Assembly (NCBI RefSeq): GCF_029784155.1
Contig: NC_073693.1
Span: 184,471,802-184,535,801 of the forward strand
Source: Uranotaenia lowii
Lineage: Eukaryota; Arthropoda; Insecta; Diptera; Culicidae
Length of the DNA: 64,000 bases
Reading direction: 5' to 3'
Made by a program: the position numbers and the translations under genes. Position 1 is the stretch's first letter. Every line of letters begins with the position of its first letter. The notes under the pieces are model-generated. The model had not been told where the DNA came from. It ran no database searches and saw only the letters and a list, made by a program, of their open reading frames with translations. Of this stretch, positions 12,929 through 24,714 are shown piece after piece.

Positions 12929-15900
12929 TTATAGGACTATACTGTTGGTTTTTATGAATTCTGCTATTTCCTTATAATGGTTTATATTTGCTAGTTCAAG
13001 AATTTCATCTATGTTGTTATGGTTGGATAGGGAGGGGTAGTTGTTTCTATTTGGATATTTCGGGCATTCGAACAGTATGTGGTTTAAATTTTCGGGTGTG
13101 TCGCAAATGTCGCATTTATCGTCAGGGGTAAGTTTCCATTGGAAGAGTTTGGTCTTGGTCAATGTATGGTAAGTTCTCATCCGTCCAATTGTAACTATTT
13201 CGTGCTTTTCTAATTTTAGGTTCTTGAACCAAGGCTTTTTGTATGGTACTTTATGGAGTGCGTAGTATTTTTTCCCTTTTTGTTGGGATTCTTCTGTGTA
13301 ATGCTTCGACCAGTCTTCGAATGTTTCCTTACTCGCTAGTAAGATTCCATCACTCAGCGGAATTTTCCCGTATATTGTATTTGGACTTGTGCAGCCGTTT
13401 TTCGAAAGTTTATCTGCTTTCTCGTTCCCTAATAGCCCTTTATGGGCCGGCACCCATTGTAGGTGGATATTCTTTCCTGTAGTTTTTAGTTTAGTTACTA
13501 TGTCTAGAACTATATAGTTGTTTTTGATTTTCTTGTTTAGGATGCTTTCGAGACTGGCTTTCGAATCTGTGCAAATAACAAAATCTTTGTCCGGTTTGCT
13601 GTTAATTAGTTCTATTGCGGATTTTATTGCCATAAGCTCTACGTTCATTATTGAAAGATTGTTGTTGACTTTACAAGAAATTTCTTCATTGTCCTTTTGC
13701 ATCCAAATTCCAATTCCTGTATCGGTTTCGGTTTTAGAGCCATCTGTGTAGACTCTATAGTATTTGCTATATTTTTCTTCTAGGTAATTAATTGTTATTG
13801 TTTTTGCTATGTTATCATTCATTGAGTTTTTATACCCGGCTATTTGTGTAGAAATTTTTAGGTTCTTAATATTGTTTAGATTGTCGCTGTTATTAGAGTT
13901 GGGGGTTGTTTGTGATGTTTGTGCTAGAAGGTTAATGTTTTCAAAAATTGTTTTTTCTAGGAACGTATAGTATTTTGGTAGTTGCTCTAGTTCGATAAAT
14001 TTGGACACGATTCCTGTTATAGGTTTGTTGTAAGCAAAAGATTTTAGTATTTCCTTTTTTGTTAAATACTTCGCTCTAAATTTTAACGGCATTTCACCTG
14101 CCTCTGAGTATAAGATATTGGTAGGTGTGGATTTCAGTAATCTTAAAGATATTCTTAAGGAAGAGTTGTAGATTGTGTTTAGTTTTGCTATGTTAGACTT
14201 CGCTATTCCTCCATACAACGTTATTCCATAGTCCAATTGAGAACGTATGATAGCCTTATTGACTTTTAGTGCCGTTTCCGGATGTGCACCCTGATTTTTT
14301 CTGCAGATTATTTTCATTACGTTTATTCTTTTCTTTGTTTTCGTGCATAGGTAGCTTACGTGAGGTTTGTGTGATAGTTTGCTGTCTATGATGTATCCTA
14401 AATATTTGTGGTTTTGTTTCTGCTCTATAGGTTCTCCCTCGATATTTAGATTTATTTGATCATAGGCTTTTGCGTTAAAAAGTATGAAGGCTGATTTTTC
14501 TGGATTTAGGTCTATTTCAAGTTTGCGTAATTCATTTCTAAATTTGTCCAGAGTTGTGTTTGCTATCTGTTCTATTTCTTCTAGCGTTTTTCCGGTAATA
14601 GTTATAGCAAAATCGTCTGCGAATTGTTGGATAGTGGTATTACCTGTTGTAATTTTGTGAAGATCTCTTGAATACAGATTAAATAGAGTCGGCGAGAGTG
14701 GGCAGCCTTGGGGCAGTCCCTTATTTGTATTCTTGTAAATTTTACTATAGGCAGTTTCTAATATTATTTTACGTTGTGTTAAGTAATTATAAAGCCATCT
14801 AATAATTTTAGCGGGGAATTTTAAATCGTCTAACATTTTTAATAGTATTTGGATGTTTACTGAATCGAAGGCCTTTGTAAGATCTACGAATATTGTAGCT
14901 GCTATGGATTTTGATCGTTTGGCCTCTGTTATGATCGTGTTTAAATGGTTAACACAATCAATGGCTGATGATTGTTCTTTGAATCCATAAGAAAGTTCTG
15001 GTATCAAATTATTCTCGACTATGAAGTCATTAATGCGACATTTGATTTCGCTATTTATCAGTTTTAGGTTGACATTTATAAGCGATATTGGCCTATACGA
15101 TTTTTCAGACATTTTGTCCTTGTTTGGCTTGAGTATCGGGATTATTCTTGTTAACAGCCATTGTTCGGGAATTTCTTCGGAAATCCAAACCTGATTGTTT
15201 ATTTTTAATATTTTTGTTATTAGACCTAGTTCCAAATTTTATAACATGTAATAAGAAAGCCTGTTATGGCCTGCCGCTGATCTATCTTTACGTTTTCTCA
15301 TAGTTTGGATCATTTTTTCAATACTTAATGGCATAACGTATTTTTCTTTTTCCACGTTATAATTTGTTATGTCTTGATGTTCTAATTGTTGATTGATGAA
15401 GTTTATGTCCACAAACTTTTTTGCTAAATTTTCATTTGTGTATATTTCTGTGTTTTGTTTCGATTGATAACTTCCTCCTATCGCTTTTATGATGTTCCAC
15501 ATCTGTGTGATGTTGGTGTCCTCGTTAATTGCATTTATCATTTCATTTCGATAACTAATTACCGACTCTTTCAAAGCCATTGTGAAATTTCTTTCTGCTT
15601 TTTTGAATATGAGTTTATTCTCTAAGGTCAAATTCTTTCTAAATTGGATGTGTTTTTTGTTCTTTTCTGCATAAAGTTGCTTTATGTTCTCTGTCCAATA
15701 TGGTTTCAACTTTTTTGCTATTAGGATAAATGGTGTAGGTCGCGTTTTCTATTGCTTCATCTATTTTGAGATTGAGTTCATTTGGGTTCGTAATACTTTC
15801 TGGATCGATATTATTGAGGTTTTCTATAGCTTTAGATTTACTGACTATGTTTCTGGAGAATTTATTTGAGAATTTATTGCATGATTGAATGTATATTTCT

Positions 15901-16580
15901 AAAAGTTTATGATCTGTTCCAAGATCTTCTTCACATATTGACCACGTTGTGGCTTGAGCTATTCTTGGGGTTGTTAAGGTTAGGTCTATTGCTGTTGTGA
16001 TTTGATTTAGGTCCGGCCATCGGGTAGATTCGCCGTTATTTAGAAGGACTATGTTGGTCTCGTCTATAAGATCGCTTATGAATTCTCCTCTAGTGTTGTC
16101 TCTTGTGGCTCGGTTATCCCATAGGGGACTACGAGCATTTATGTCACCACCAATCACAATTTCTGTTTGACTGTCATCTATGTACTTAAACAAGTTTTGT
16201 AAGGGGATTTTTAAATCCTCTAGGTTAATATCCGGGGCTAAATAAATCGAAATAAATATAATGGGGAATTTTGTGTTTTTTATTTTAATCGCGCTAATCT
16301 CCAGGTCAACGTTAGGGATTATTATTTCTTCGTAGATGAGATTGGGGTGGATTAAAATTCCGGTACCCCCATATCCATCTGGTCTGCAGTTTTTAACTAG
16401 GTTGTAGTTCAAGAATTTATATTGCTCGTTAGGCTTAAGCCATGTTTCTTGAAGAAGGAAAATGTGAATATCGTTTTTAATTAAAAATGTTTTTATAGTT
16501 TCTCTTTTGTGGAGAGGTCTGAGGCTCCTAATATTTAGTTGAGCTATTTTAATGTCTTGATTAAAAGAAGCCATTTTCAT
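12929..16580 (-). pseudogene. LINE-B ORF2: endonuclease-RT-RNase H polyprotein, broken twice
   Basis: The start is MKMASFNQDIKIAQLNIRS, the N-terminal motif of AP-like endonucleases; QETWLKP and GGDINARSPLW are further endonuclease motifs. Near 15700-15708 an A-run indel shifts the frame. At 15239-15241 an in-frame TAA lies in the linker before RT. RT has FADDFAITI. RNase H has YTDGSKTET, CTDSKASL and WVPAHKGLLGNEKADKL. A CDICDTPENLNHILFECP zinc-binding tail follows, ending about 12929. Function: nicking the target and priming reverse transcription. With one indel and one stop this copy is non-functional as assembled; a sequencing error in the A-run cannot be excluded. Confidence 0.85.
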
Positions 16581-16582
16581 TG

Positions 16583-18226
16583 TTAAGTGTTACTGATGCT
16601 AATTTTTGAGTCGTTCAAAATTTTATTGATTGAGGTACCAATTTCAATTAATAGGAGGTCAGCGTCTAGCTTGTCTGTTGTTTTGTTTGATATTTTTTCG
16701 AATATCTCTCTGAGATGTTTTTGTAGAGAATCGTTTTTCAATTGTAAGCATTTTTCAAATTCTGATACTTTGTGTGGATTTTCTGTTGTTGTCTGTTTTG
16801 TGTAGTTTAAGCTATTTTGGGAGAAATTTGTTCTGGTGTTTTGTGTTGATTGTGTACTATTTTGTGATATGTTTGTATTTGGGATTTGTGTTTGTTGAGG
16901 TTTATTTTGAGGCCTTTGTGAGATTAGGATTTTATTGTAATTAATGGGTTTTCCAGGTATTATGGTGGGGAGGTTTACGTATCTGAAATTGGTGTTTGAT
17001 GTGCTTGGTTGTTCTAATTCTGGAAAGTCTTTTGTTGATTCTAGAAGAGCGTGTCGGTTTGGGATTTTCGGGTATAGTTTTTCAGCTTCCTGAAAGGTCA
17101 TCTTGTTAACCGTCATGGCTACATTGATGTGTTCCTTCCGGATCCTTTCAGGGCAGTTTCGTTCGGTAGGTAAATGGTTTCCACCGCAGTTCTTGCATTT
17201 GGGTGTTGTTCCATCTTCGCAACTTTGGTGATTTTCATCTATATTCCTGCCGCAGGTTTTGCACGATTGCTTTCCCTTGCATGCTGCTGATTTATGGCCT
17301 AAGCGCCAACATTTTGTGCACACCCTAACTGGATAGATGTATACTTCCGGTTTGGAGTGTACTCCGTATATTTGGATTGTTCTAGGAAGTTCTGGACCGT
17401 CGACTGTTATTTTTACGGATCGCGTTGGGATGAGTTCTTCTTCGTTTTCATTTTTCCTATCTCGGTTTAATTTTTTTATTCTCTCAACTTTGATTATTGT
17501 TTTTTCAGAAATAGCGTTTAGAATTATTTCTTCCTCCTTAATTGATATTGGTATATTCTTAATGATTCCGGTGGTTTCTCTGAGCATTTTAGGTATATAT
17601 GCTTTGATGTTGTTATTTTTAAGTAATGATGTTGCGTTTAGAATTTTTTCCGCGTCTTTTGGTCTGTTAAAGAGGAGTTTATATCGATATTGGCCAGCTT
17701 TTTTCAGTTCAGAAAACTGGTCAAGCTGGGCTTCGTAAAGGAATTTGCCAATTTCCATTGGTTCCAGAAGTTTCTGTCCTTCCTTCAATTGGATTGGCTC
17801 AATGAAAACTACATTATAGTGTTTGTTTTGTAACCATAATTCTTTGCCTAGTTGGTTCTCGTTAACTTTTTCCTTTCTAGGTGGTTTTGGTTTTTGGATT
17901 GAGTTTGTCATATTACTGTTTGTGAATTTTTGAGTATTGATATTGGTGGTTTTCGTTAGTGTGTTTGTGTCAGAATCGGAATAGAAAAGTTCGTAATTTA
18001 TTTCAATGTCTTGTGAAGGTTCATTGTTTTTTGTAGTGGTATTTGTGTCGTCTTGATTCGGATTTCCGTTGGTCTTTATTCGTTTCCCTTGCGGTGAATT
18101 TTCATCGTAACCTAAAAAAATCTCGGATTCGTCAGAAACTGGTTCGTCCTTACCTTTGTCAGGGGGATTGCGGTTCCTTTTCCTTTTCCGGAACGGTATC
18201 ACTGTTTCAAAATCGTTAATTAGCAT
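16583..18226 (-). CDS. LINE-B ORF1: gag-like nucleic-acid-binding protein
   Basis: The first ATG gives MLINDFETVIPF at 18226, 547 residues. The N-terminal half is lysine- and asparagine-rich, with a basic RKRKRNR stretch near residue 15. The middle has an RRM-like region typical of I-element ORF1. Three cysteine-rich knuckles follow at about residues 300-365: CTKCWRLGHKSAAC, CKTCGRNIDENHQSC and CKNCGGNHLPTERNC. The C-terminal third is Gln/Asn/Thr-rich. It would coat LINE RNA in a ribonucleoprotein. The ORF2 ATG follows its stop after two bases, suggesting coupled re-initiation. Confidence 0.85.
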   Translation of the reverse strand: MLINDFETVIPFRKRKRNRNPPDKGKDEPVSDESEIFLGYDENSPQGKRIKTNGNPNQDDTNTTTKNNEPSQDIEINYELFYSDSDTNTLTKTTNINTQKFTNSNMTNSIQKPKPPRKEKVNENQLGKELWLQNKHYNVVFIEPIQLKEGQKLLEPMEIGKFLYEAQLDQFSELKKAGQYRYKLLFNRPKDAEKILNATSLLKNNNIKAYIPKMLRETTGIIKNIPISIKEEEIILNAISEKTIIKVERIKKLNRDRKNENEEELIPTRSVKITVDGPELPRTIQIYGVHSKPEVYIYPVRVCTKCWRLGHKSAACKGKQSCKTCGRNIDENHQSCEDGTTPKCKNCGGNHLPTERNCPERIRKEHINVAMTVNKMTFQEAEKLYPKIPNRHALLESTKDFPELEQPSTSNTNFRYVNLPTIIPGKPINYNKILISQRPQNKPQQTQIPNTNISQNSTQSTQNTRTNFSQNSLNYTKQTTTENPHKVSEFEKCLQLKNDSLQKHLREIFEKISNKTTDKLDADLLLIEIGTSINKILNDSKISISNT

Positions 18227-18520
18227 CAATTTATCGTAATAAACAAGACAACTTACGTTTAACGAAGAACAGTGAAAATATCTAGCAAAGTATCGATTGC
18301 CTTTAAATCGAGTAGATTCGGAATGGTGGGATCACTGTACGAACAATAATAGAGCTTATTAGCTTTCGTCAGATTTCTTAAAAGAGAAGGAGCAACTTAC
18401 GGTGGAGAAATCGGGGTATTTTTGCACTTTAACTAGTGATACCTTTCCTGCGGGAAATCACGGAAAAAGTCCTAAATTCTCGACGAACAATCACTTTTTG
18501 ACAGACGCTCAAACAAGACG

Positions 18521-19698
18521 CGCACAATGCCCGGGAAATCAAACAAGATGATTATGCAAACGAGAAAAAGGTTGTCACACACGGTGCTGGTTGTTGACAA
18601 TCTGACCAATGCTGCCAGTGGTGCCGATACCGACCGAAATAGCAACGCCCGGTGGGCTTGGTCTAACGAAAATCTTTCGATTGCTTTGATTCAGCCACAT
18701 TTTCACTTTTTCACTTCAGCTATGGTATTATACATACATGCAGGAAAAATCCTAAATATGAGCGTTAATAATCATAGCAGCCTTGCTTACTAGCGACACG
18801 TCGCGACGTTGAAAATAGTTACGACGCAGCGCGAGTTTCCTAGGAGACTTGAAGCATGCGATTGATGGCCCAAGGAAAATGTACAGTAAATAACATAAAC
18901 AATGTTCGAGTACTACATCGAAATCGCCTACTGGAAAGAAAAAGGAAAAACAAACCTGCGAATGACAGAAATCCCGCTAGTAAAAAGGCGTCGCTAGTCC
19001 TAATGTCGCTATTCGGTTTTTGCTATACACATAATACCTACTCCAGTTCCATACTACCCATTTTCATGACATTCGCAAAAATCAGGCAAAATCAGGCATA
19101 TTTTCGAAAATCAGGGAAATTTAATGGCATATCAGGTTGTCAGGCAGAGCCTCTAAAAATCAGGCAATGCCTGAAAAATCAGGCGCATTGGCAACTCTGG
19201 GCGTTATAAGGCGAGATATTTATGTTTAGAGGTGTATGTGAGAAAGAGTAAACGAATGCGAGTGGAATGAAAAATCAAGTCAGTTTGAAAACGAATTTTA
19301 CGAGGAAAGGTTCCGGTTGTGACTACTACCAGCAAATTGAAGCGAATTAAGAATTATTCGGTCGGTTTCGACAGCGACAAATTGAACAAGAATTATATTC
19401 CAACGGTGTTTATTTTCCCTTGAAAAGTTAGCATCTCAGGAGACAAGAGCATTGTCAATTGAGATTGATCTTTAGAAACTTCTACCTTCTGCTGGCAGTC
19501 GCAGAAGGTCAAACATCAGCCTTGAGCTGAGTCCTTTGGCTTTGAGGTTGACCACTATAATAGTGCATCATTAGACAGAACATAGGAACAAAACAGCGCA
19601 AACAACTGGACGAATTATGAGAGTGAGCCGTGGAGATCATTGCAGGGTACTTTAAAAGTTGTACAGATCAACTTACGCCACGCCAGCTACCGCACTTT
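18521..19698. other. Non-coding hAT interior with a second hAT-like terminus
   Basis: No recognisable protein. At 19080-19195 there is a cluster of AATCAGGCA repeats, ending in a terminus whose reverse complement reads CAGAGTTGCCAATGCGCCTG, a hAT-style end. A matching partner end and 8-bp duplication were not found. It may be a fragment of a second, unrelated hAT element. The rest is unassigned. Confidence 0.4.
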
Positions 19699-20330
19699 CC
19701 CAAGCAACATTTTAAACTCTGAATGGTTTTATAAAAAAAAATAGTTGTTGTATAAGGGATTTATAAAGTATTGTTTGCTTTGTAACGTAATGTATAAGGA
19801 ACTCTATATGATTGCCCTTTAAGATAGCTTAAAAACCACTTTAGAATCTTTTTATAGAACTTCTGTCAAAATTTGTGTTGGTTTTATAACCATTAATTTT
19901 TTTGGTTTAGAAGAGCGCTAAAAAGCAATTATTAAACCTCTCTAGAAAACCAACCTTGAAGAAAACAACAATAAAGATTGTTTTATAACCTTTAATTTTT
20001 TTGGTTTTGTAGAGCACTACAAAGCAATTATTAAACCTCTCTAGAAAACCAACAAAGAATGACAGTTCAAATCCGATCGAAATGTCAAAATGTGTATGTG
20101 TGGCATCGTCTCAAATGTTTACCACCAAATGGAGTATTTCACTAATTATTTTCCCCCGATGAAGGAAGAAGCTGTTTCGGGAGACAACTGTGATCGAGTT
20201 TTGTCACCAAGCACTACAGTTAGTATCGTCGAACTTTCTCCTGGAAGTAGCTCCCTCATCAACCCCATCGAGTACCACTATGATTGGGAATCAATAATTG
20301 CATCGCAAATCAGAATGGATGATATACTAA

Positions 20331-21500
20331 GAGCAAGTTCACTGGTTGAGATGGAGTTGGAAATTTCGAAGGTTTACATCACATCACAACACATTTGCCG
20401 TCCACCGGTGTTGGGAAAATCTGATATTCGAACAGTTTCGCGCTGCAAAATTTGTATCGTATAACACTTTTTGGCGGAGGGTGATAGAAAAACACGATGT
20501 TTTGCAACACCGAACCAAGTGATAGAGTCGGCGTTGCAATACAGTATTCGTGCATGAAACGCTTCGGTGCTGCCATCTAACTGATGCTCAAAACCTCAGT
20601 TGAGGGGAAAATAAAGGAAATTGAGCAATTCCAGGATTTAAACATAAAGTGATATTTTCTTTTTTTTTTTTAATCTTTTATCACTTAAATTGATACGAAT
20701 TGCAATGAAGTTAATCAACTCTTTCAAACTTACAGCCAATTTTTTTCATGCCCTTGCCAATCGAATACATTTTGAGGCGCAGAGATGCCAGATAGCTGGG
20801 AGAATAAATAAATTATGTTTGTTTGTTTTGTTTGAGCGGTTTTCGGGAGTAGGAAATTGTTTCGTTTTTTATTTGAAAAAGATATTCCGTCGGAATGTCC
20901 GATAACAAGTTCGGAACGCCGCCTTTAATGGATCCACCATCTTTAGAAAACGGAACCCTCGCTGTTAATTCGATAAGTGTCAATCAGATCAAACGTAGGC
21001 GTCGAATCGGGAGTAAAATTCAGCTTGTGTCTGAATTACCTATACTTTTTTTACGTCACTTGCATAATTATCACTTTGAAAATGATTTAGGAAGAGTTCA
21101 AAAACTTTATCAACTCGTGTAATCAAATGCACTCCAATACAAAACTCCTAATTCTGCAGAATACAGTTTAATATTGGAATGCATTATAACTTAAACAGCA
21201 CTTGTTCATACATATAAATAATAAAATTTTCATATTGACACTAGGTTCTATTTCAAGTTAATGATCAAGTAAAATAAATTTGATTTCAATTTTCAAACAG
21301 TGAATTCAAAAAGTCAGTAAAATTACTGAAAAGCAAATTCACTTGGCATCGCTGGTTGCTTTCGATTTTATACCTTCGTATTCTATCACACTGGTGGACG
21401 GCCAACATTTTTGGTCTATATTTCACGATAGAAAAATTCCCATCTGTGCTACAGCTGTCAAAATTCCTACCACTTTTTCCCAACACCATTGGACTTGCTC
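20331..21500. mobile_element. Harbinger-like non-autonomous element, tandem copy A
   Basis: The start GAGCAAGTTCACTGG and the reverse complement of the end GAGCAAGTCCAATGG form the TIR, flanked by TAA on both sides (20328-20330 and 21501-21503). A TWA-type 3-bp duplication suggests PIF/Harbinger. It holds a 75-codon plus-strand ORF (20895-21122, starting MSDNKFGTPPLMDPPS) and no transposase. Confidence 0.65.
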
Positions 21501-21503
21501 TAA

Positions 21504-22683
21504 GAGCAAGTTCACTGGTTGAGATGGAGTTGGAAATTTCGAAGGTTTACATCACATCACAACACATTTGCCGTCCACCGGTGTTGGGAAAATCTGATAT
21601 TCGAACAGTTTCGCGCTGCAAAATTTGTATCGTATAACACTTTTTGGCGAAGGGTGATAGAAAAACACGATGTTTTGCAACACCGAACCGAGTGATAGAG
21701 TCGGCGTTGCAATACAGTATTCGTGCATGAAACGCTTCGGTGCTGCCATCTAACTTATGCTCAAAACCTCAGTTTAGGGGAAAATAAAGGAAATTGAGCA
21801 ATTCTAGGATTTAAACATAAAGTGATATTTTCTTTTTTTTAATCTTTTATCACTTAAATTGATACGAATTGCAATGAAGTTAATCAACTCTTTCAAACTT
21901 ACAGCCAATTTTTTTCATGCCCTTGCCAATCGAATACATTTTGAGGCGCAGAGATGCCAGATAGCTGGGTGAATAAATCAATTCTGTTTGTTTATTTTGT
22001 TTGAGCGGTTTTCGGGAGTAGGAAATTGTTTCGTTTTTTTTATTTGAAAAAGATATTCCGTCGGAATGTCCGATAACAAGTTCGGAACGCAGCCTTTAAT
22101 GGATCCATCATCTTTAGAAAACGGAACCCTCGCTGTTAATTCGACAAGTGTCAATCAGATCAAACGTAGGCGTCGAATCGGGAGTAAAATTCAGCTTATG
22201 TCTGAATTACCTATACTTTTTATACGTCACTTGCTTAATTATCACTTTGAAAATGATTTAGGAAGAGTTCAAAAACTTTATCAACTCGTGTAATCAAATG
22301 CACTCCAATACAAAACTCCTAATTCTGCAGAATACAGTTTAATATTGGAATGCATTATAGCTTAAACAATACTTGTTCATACATACCTATAAATAATAGA
22401 ATTTTCATATTGACACTAGGTACTATTTCAAGTTAATGATCAAGTAAAATGAATTTGATTTCAATTTTCAAACGGTGAATTCAAAATAAAAAAAAGTCAG
22501 TAAAATTACTGAAAAGCAAATTCACTTGGCATCGCTGGTTGCTTTCAATTTTATACCTTCGTATTCTATCACACCGGTGGACGGCCAACATTTTTGGTCT
22601 ATATTTCACGATAGAAAAATTCCCATCTGTGCTACAGCTGTCAAAATTCCTACCACTTTTTCCCAACACCATTGGACTTGCTC
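21504..22683. mobile_element. Harbinger-like non-autonomous element, tandem copy B
   Basis: It is a second full copy in the same orientation, sharing the central TAA (21501-21503) with copy A and followed by TAA at 22684-22686. It differs from copy A by scattered substitutions and small indels. Its 75-codon ORF (22066-22293) differs from the copy A ORF at six bases, all changing amino acids. There is no sign of selection on that ORF. Confidence 0.65.
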
Positions 22684-23784
22684 TAATATGCCAGAGAAAG
22701 TTAATTTACTTTTCCGTTCTTTCAAACTCTTTCCATCCTAATAAGCTTTGGAGACATTTCTCAAATGGTGATTTATGTGAGAAAAGTTGTTCTTGAAATT
22801 ACATTTTTCCAGAAAACTTGGTTTTATGATCGATTTCTTCAAGTCAAAGAGGTGTTTTCAATGGACCGCCATTTTTTACTGCAATAATGAAAATTAACAA
22901 TTATTCCGCCTTGAATATTATGATAAATAGGGTTATTTATCATAAATTGGAACCAGAAAAGCTATTATAATTGAATACATTATCGAAAGTTGACAAAGCG
23001 AACTAGAATTTAAGAGCTAAAATGAATTATATTTGAGCTAAAATGAAGTTATATTTTATTTAAAAAAAAAACAGAAAATCTGTTATTTCGGAAAATTACA
23101 AGGGCGCGCGGATTCTATAGAAGTTTTTGAAAAAAAATAATCGATAAAATTGAAAGCGCAACAACTTTATCCATTAAGAATCCGAAAAAAATGATTGTGA
23201 TGATATTTCAAATAATTATAATGCCTTATTTTTTGGGTCTTGGTCGAAAAAAAAAACATTCTTATGATTAAGATTATTTTATTTAAAAAAATGCCATTTC
23301 AAAACCCTTTTTCGGAAAAAAAAATTCACGATTTTTTTGTTCAGTGCAAATCGAACTAATTATCTAGAACATGCCTTGAACAAAACCCTTTTGAGTCCAT
23401 ATGGTTGTATAGGATGGGCACTACAGAACCTCCTGTAGGTGGGCCTTTTTACACTTATAGGTGTTTTATAGATGTTTTAATGTGGTTTATATAGCTGAAC
23501 GTTGTTTTATAACGAAGTTTTGAATAGCCCTTCCAGTTTCTTTTAAAACTAAAAATGTTACTTGGGTTTGTCTCCTTTCTACGAGACCTTCACGTGGATA
23601 ATTCGAATAAAGTGGGAATGTGGAAGTGGAATGAAGTTAAAGTTAAAATCTTAATAATCGGTATGAAATCGGTATGTTTTGCCAAAAATCGGTAATCGGT
23701 ATATACCGATTCTTGGTCAAAATTTTGCTCAAAAATCGGTATAAATACCGGAAAATCGGTATGTGTGGCATCGCTGCTTGCTAC

Positions 23785-24714
23785 CCATGACCTGGGAAAA
23801 AATTAATGTCGACCAGGGTGGCAAGAGGAAAAATTTATGTCGACTGGGAATATCTGCTGAAATGTTTATGTCGACTGGAGTGGCAGGCGAAGACTTATGT
23901 CGGCTTGAATGTGGATTGTTGCTTGCCAAATTGGACTTTGATTGATGGCATACCGCTGATCGAATACCACATGAAAATTACAATGATTGAACAAGGAGGA
24001 AATCATCAAAAAAAAAACTGTGAGTATTCTTTGCTTTTACCAACTCTAAAACTATTTTACAACTACCATAGATTACGACGTTAGGCGCGTACTAATCACT
24101 AATTCATGCTATTTACAATATTTACATCATTTTTAGAGGAGTTAGGGCAATTTTGTTGTGAAGTTATTTACCCATGTCACTGATTGACTCCTCCGGTCTG
24201 CTCGGCTTTCCCATAACTATGAGTCCGTTCAAATTTCGTAAAATTGAGTTAGGATAGGTTTTCATTTATAAGGATTGGATCAACTAGCAAAATTAATCAG
24301 AGGATTGGTTTTGCAACCGAAGAGAATGTGCTCCTTCTTTGCTTCGAAGTGACCACTACTCTCGTTCTAGAAGTCATCGCTGGGCTCGCTTTTTACAGTC
24401 ATGCTTAGCACTACTCTGGACAGGTCATAGCCCTGCTCCTTCTTTTCATTCATGGAGACCTTTACTTTTTTCTGAATTCAACACACTATTCTCCAATCTT
24501 CTAAAAATTCGAGCTTAGTTTACCCAATCTTCAAAACTTCTTCGAACCTGTACCAGAAGGTATGTTGTGCAAGCTTCTGGCACTCAATTTTATCTCTTCA
24601 CATTTAGCCTCATATGGGGGCGACTGTTCTAAACTCTATTGGTGTTTACTTTAGAATTTTATTTCGCTGTTTTGTCACTCTAAGGAGATATTCATAGCTT
24701 AAAAAAAATTAAAT
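23785..24714 (+). other. Right half of the unassigned cargo between Gypsy pol and 3' LTR
   Basis: This continues the gene-like segment ended at 12597 once the hAT is removed. About four imperfect repeats of an ATGTCGACYRG-type unit occur at 23807-23915. A donor-like AACT|GTGAGT lies near 24018. From 24100 to 24714 I see only the 3' non-coding region of the Gypsy element, with no envelope-like ORF. Confidence 0.3.

Larger units (their letters stand above)
12880..18520 (-). mobile_element. LINE-B, I-clade non-LTR retrotransposon
   Basis: It has two ORFs on the minus strand: ORF1 with three zinc knuckles and ORF2 with endonuclease, RT and RNase H. This is the layout of I-factor-like LINEs. ORF1 and ORF2 are separated by only two bases. 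The 5' UTR lies about 18227-18520 and the 3' UTR about 12880-12928. I found no clear target duplication, so the outer limits are approximate. It lies within the hAT element. ORF1 is intact and ORF2 carries one frameshift and one nonsense codon. Confidence 0.85.
20090..22796 (+). pseudogene. Unknown small ORF split by tandem Harbinger-like insertions
   Basis: Reading from ATG at 20090 to the TAA target at 20330, and resuming at 22687, gives one continuous frame of 116 residues ending TGA at 22794-22796. The protein begins MCMCGIVSNVYHQMEYF and includes a Ser-rich SPSTTVSIVELSPGSSS stretch. I recognise no domain. That the frame survives across the empty site shows it was open before the insertion, but the protein is short and may be non-coding sequence of the host TIR element. 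Confidence 0.3.
19699..23566. mobile_element. TIR element with CCCAAGYAACATTTT ends, interrupted by tandem Harbinger-like copies
   Basis: The left end reads CCCAAGCAACATTTT and the right end, reverse-complemented, reads CCCAAGTAACATTTT; both are flanked by TTT. Without the tandem Harbinger-like copies (20331-22683) it is about 1.5 kb. Two near-repeats of a GGTTTTATAACC-type block occur at about 19880-20060. It carries a 116-codon ORF (separate entry). The superfamily is unassigned: the 3-bp flank would suit several. Confidence 0.5.
12606..23776. mobile_element. hAT-type DNA transposon carrying other insertions
   Basis: The ends are CAGTGATGCCACA at the left and, reverse-complemented, CAGCGATGCCACA at the right. 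Both are flanked by the 8-bp duplication CTTGCTAC (12598-12605 and 23777-23784). CAG-starting termini and 8-bp duplications are hAT hallmarks. Multiple AATCGGTAT-like subterminal repeats lie inside each end (about 12620-12700 and 23650-23765). No hAT transposase ORF is seen. Most of the 11.2 kb consists of later or carried elements: LINE-B (about 12880-18520) and the TIR element 19699-23566. It is probably non-autonomous. Confidence 0.85.

Noticed and set aside
18527..19209. Two plus-strand ORFs of 88 and 117 codons near the LINE-B 5' end
   Set aside because: No domain, atypical composition and overlap with hAT-terminus repeats; insufficient support for genes.
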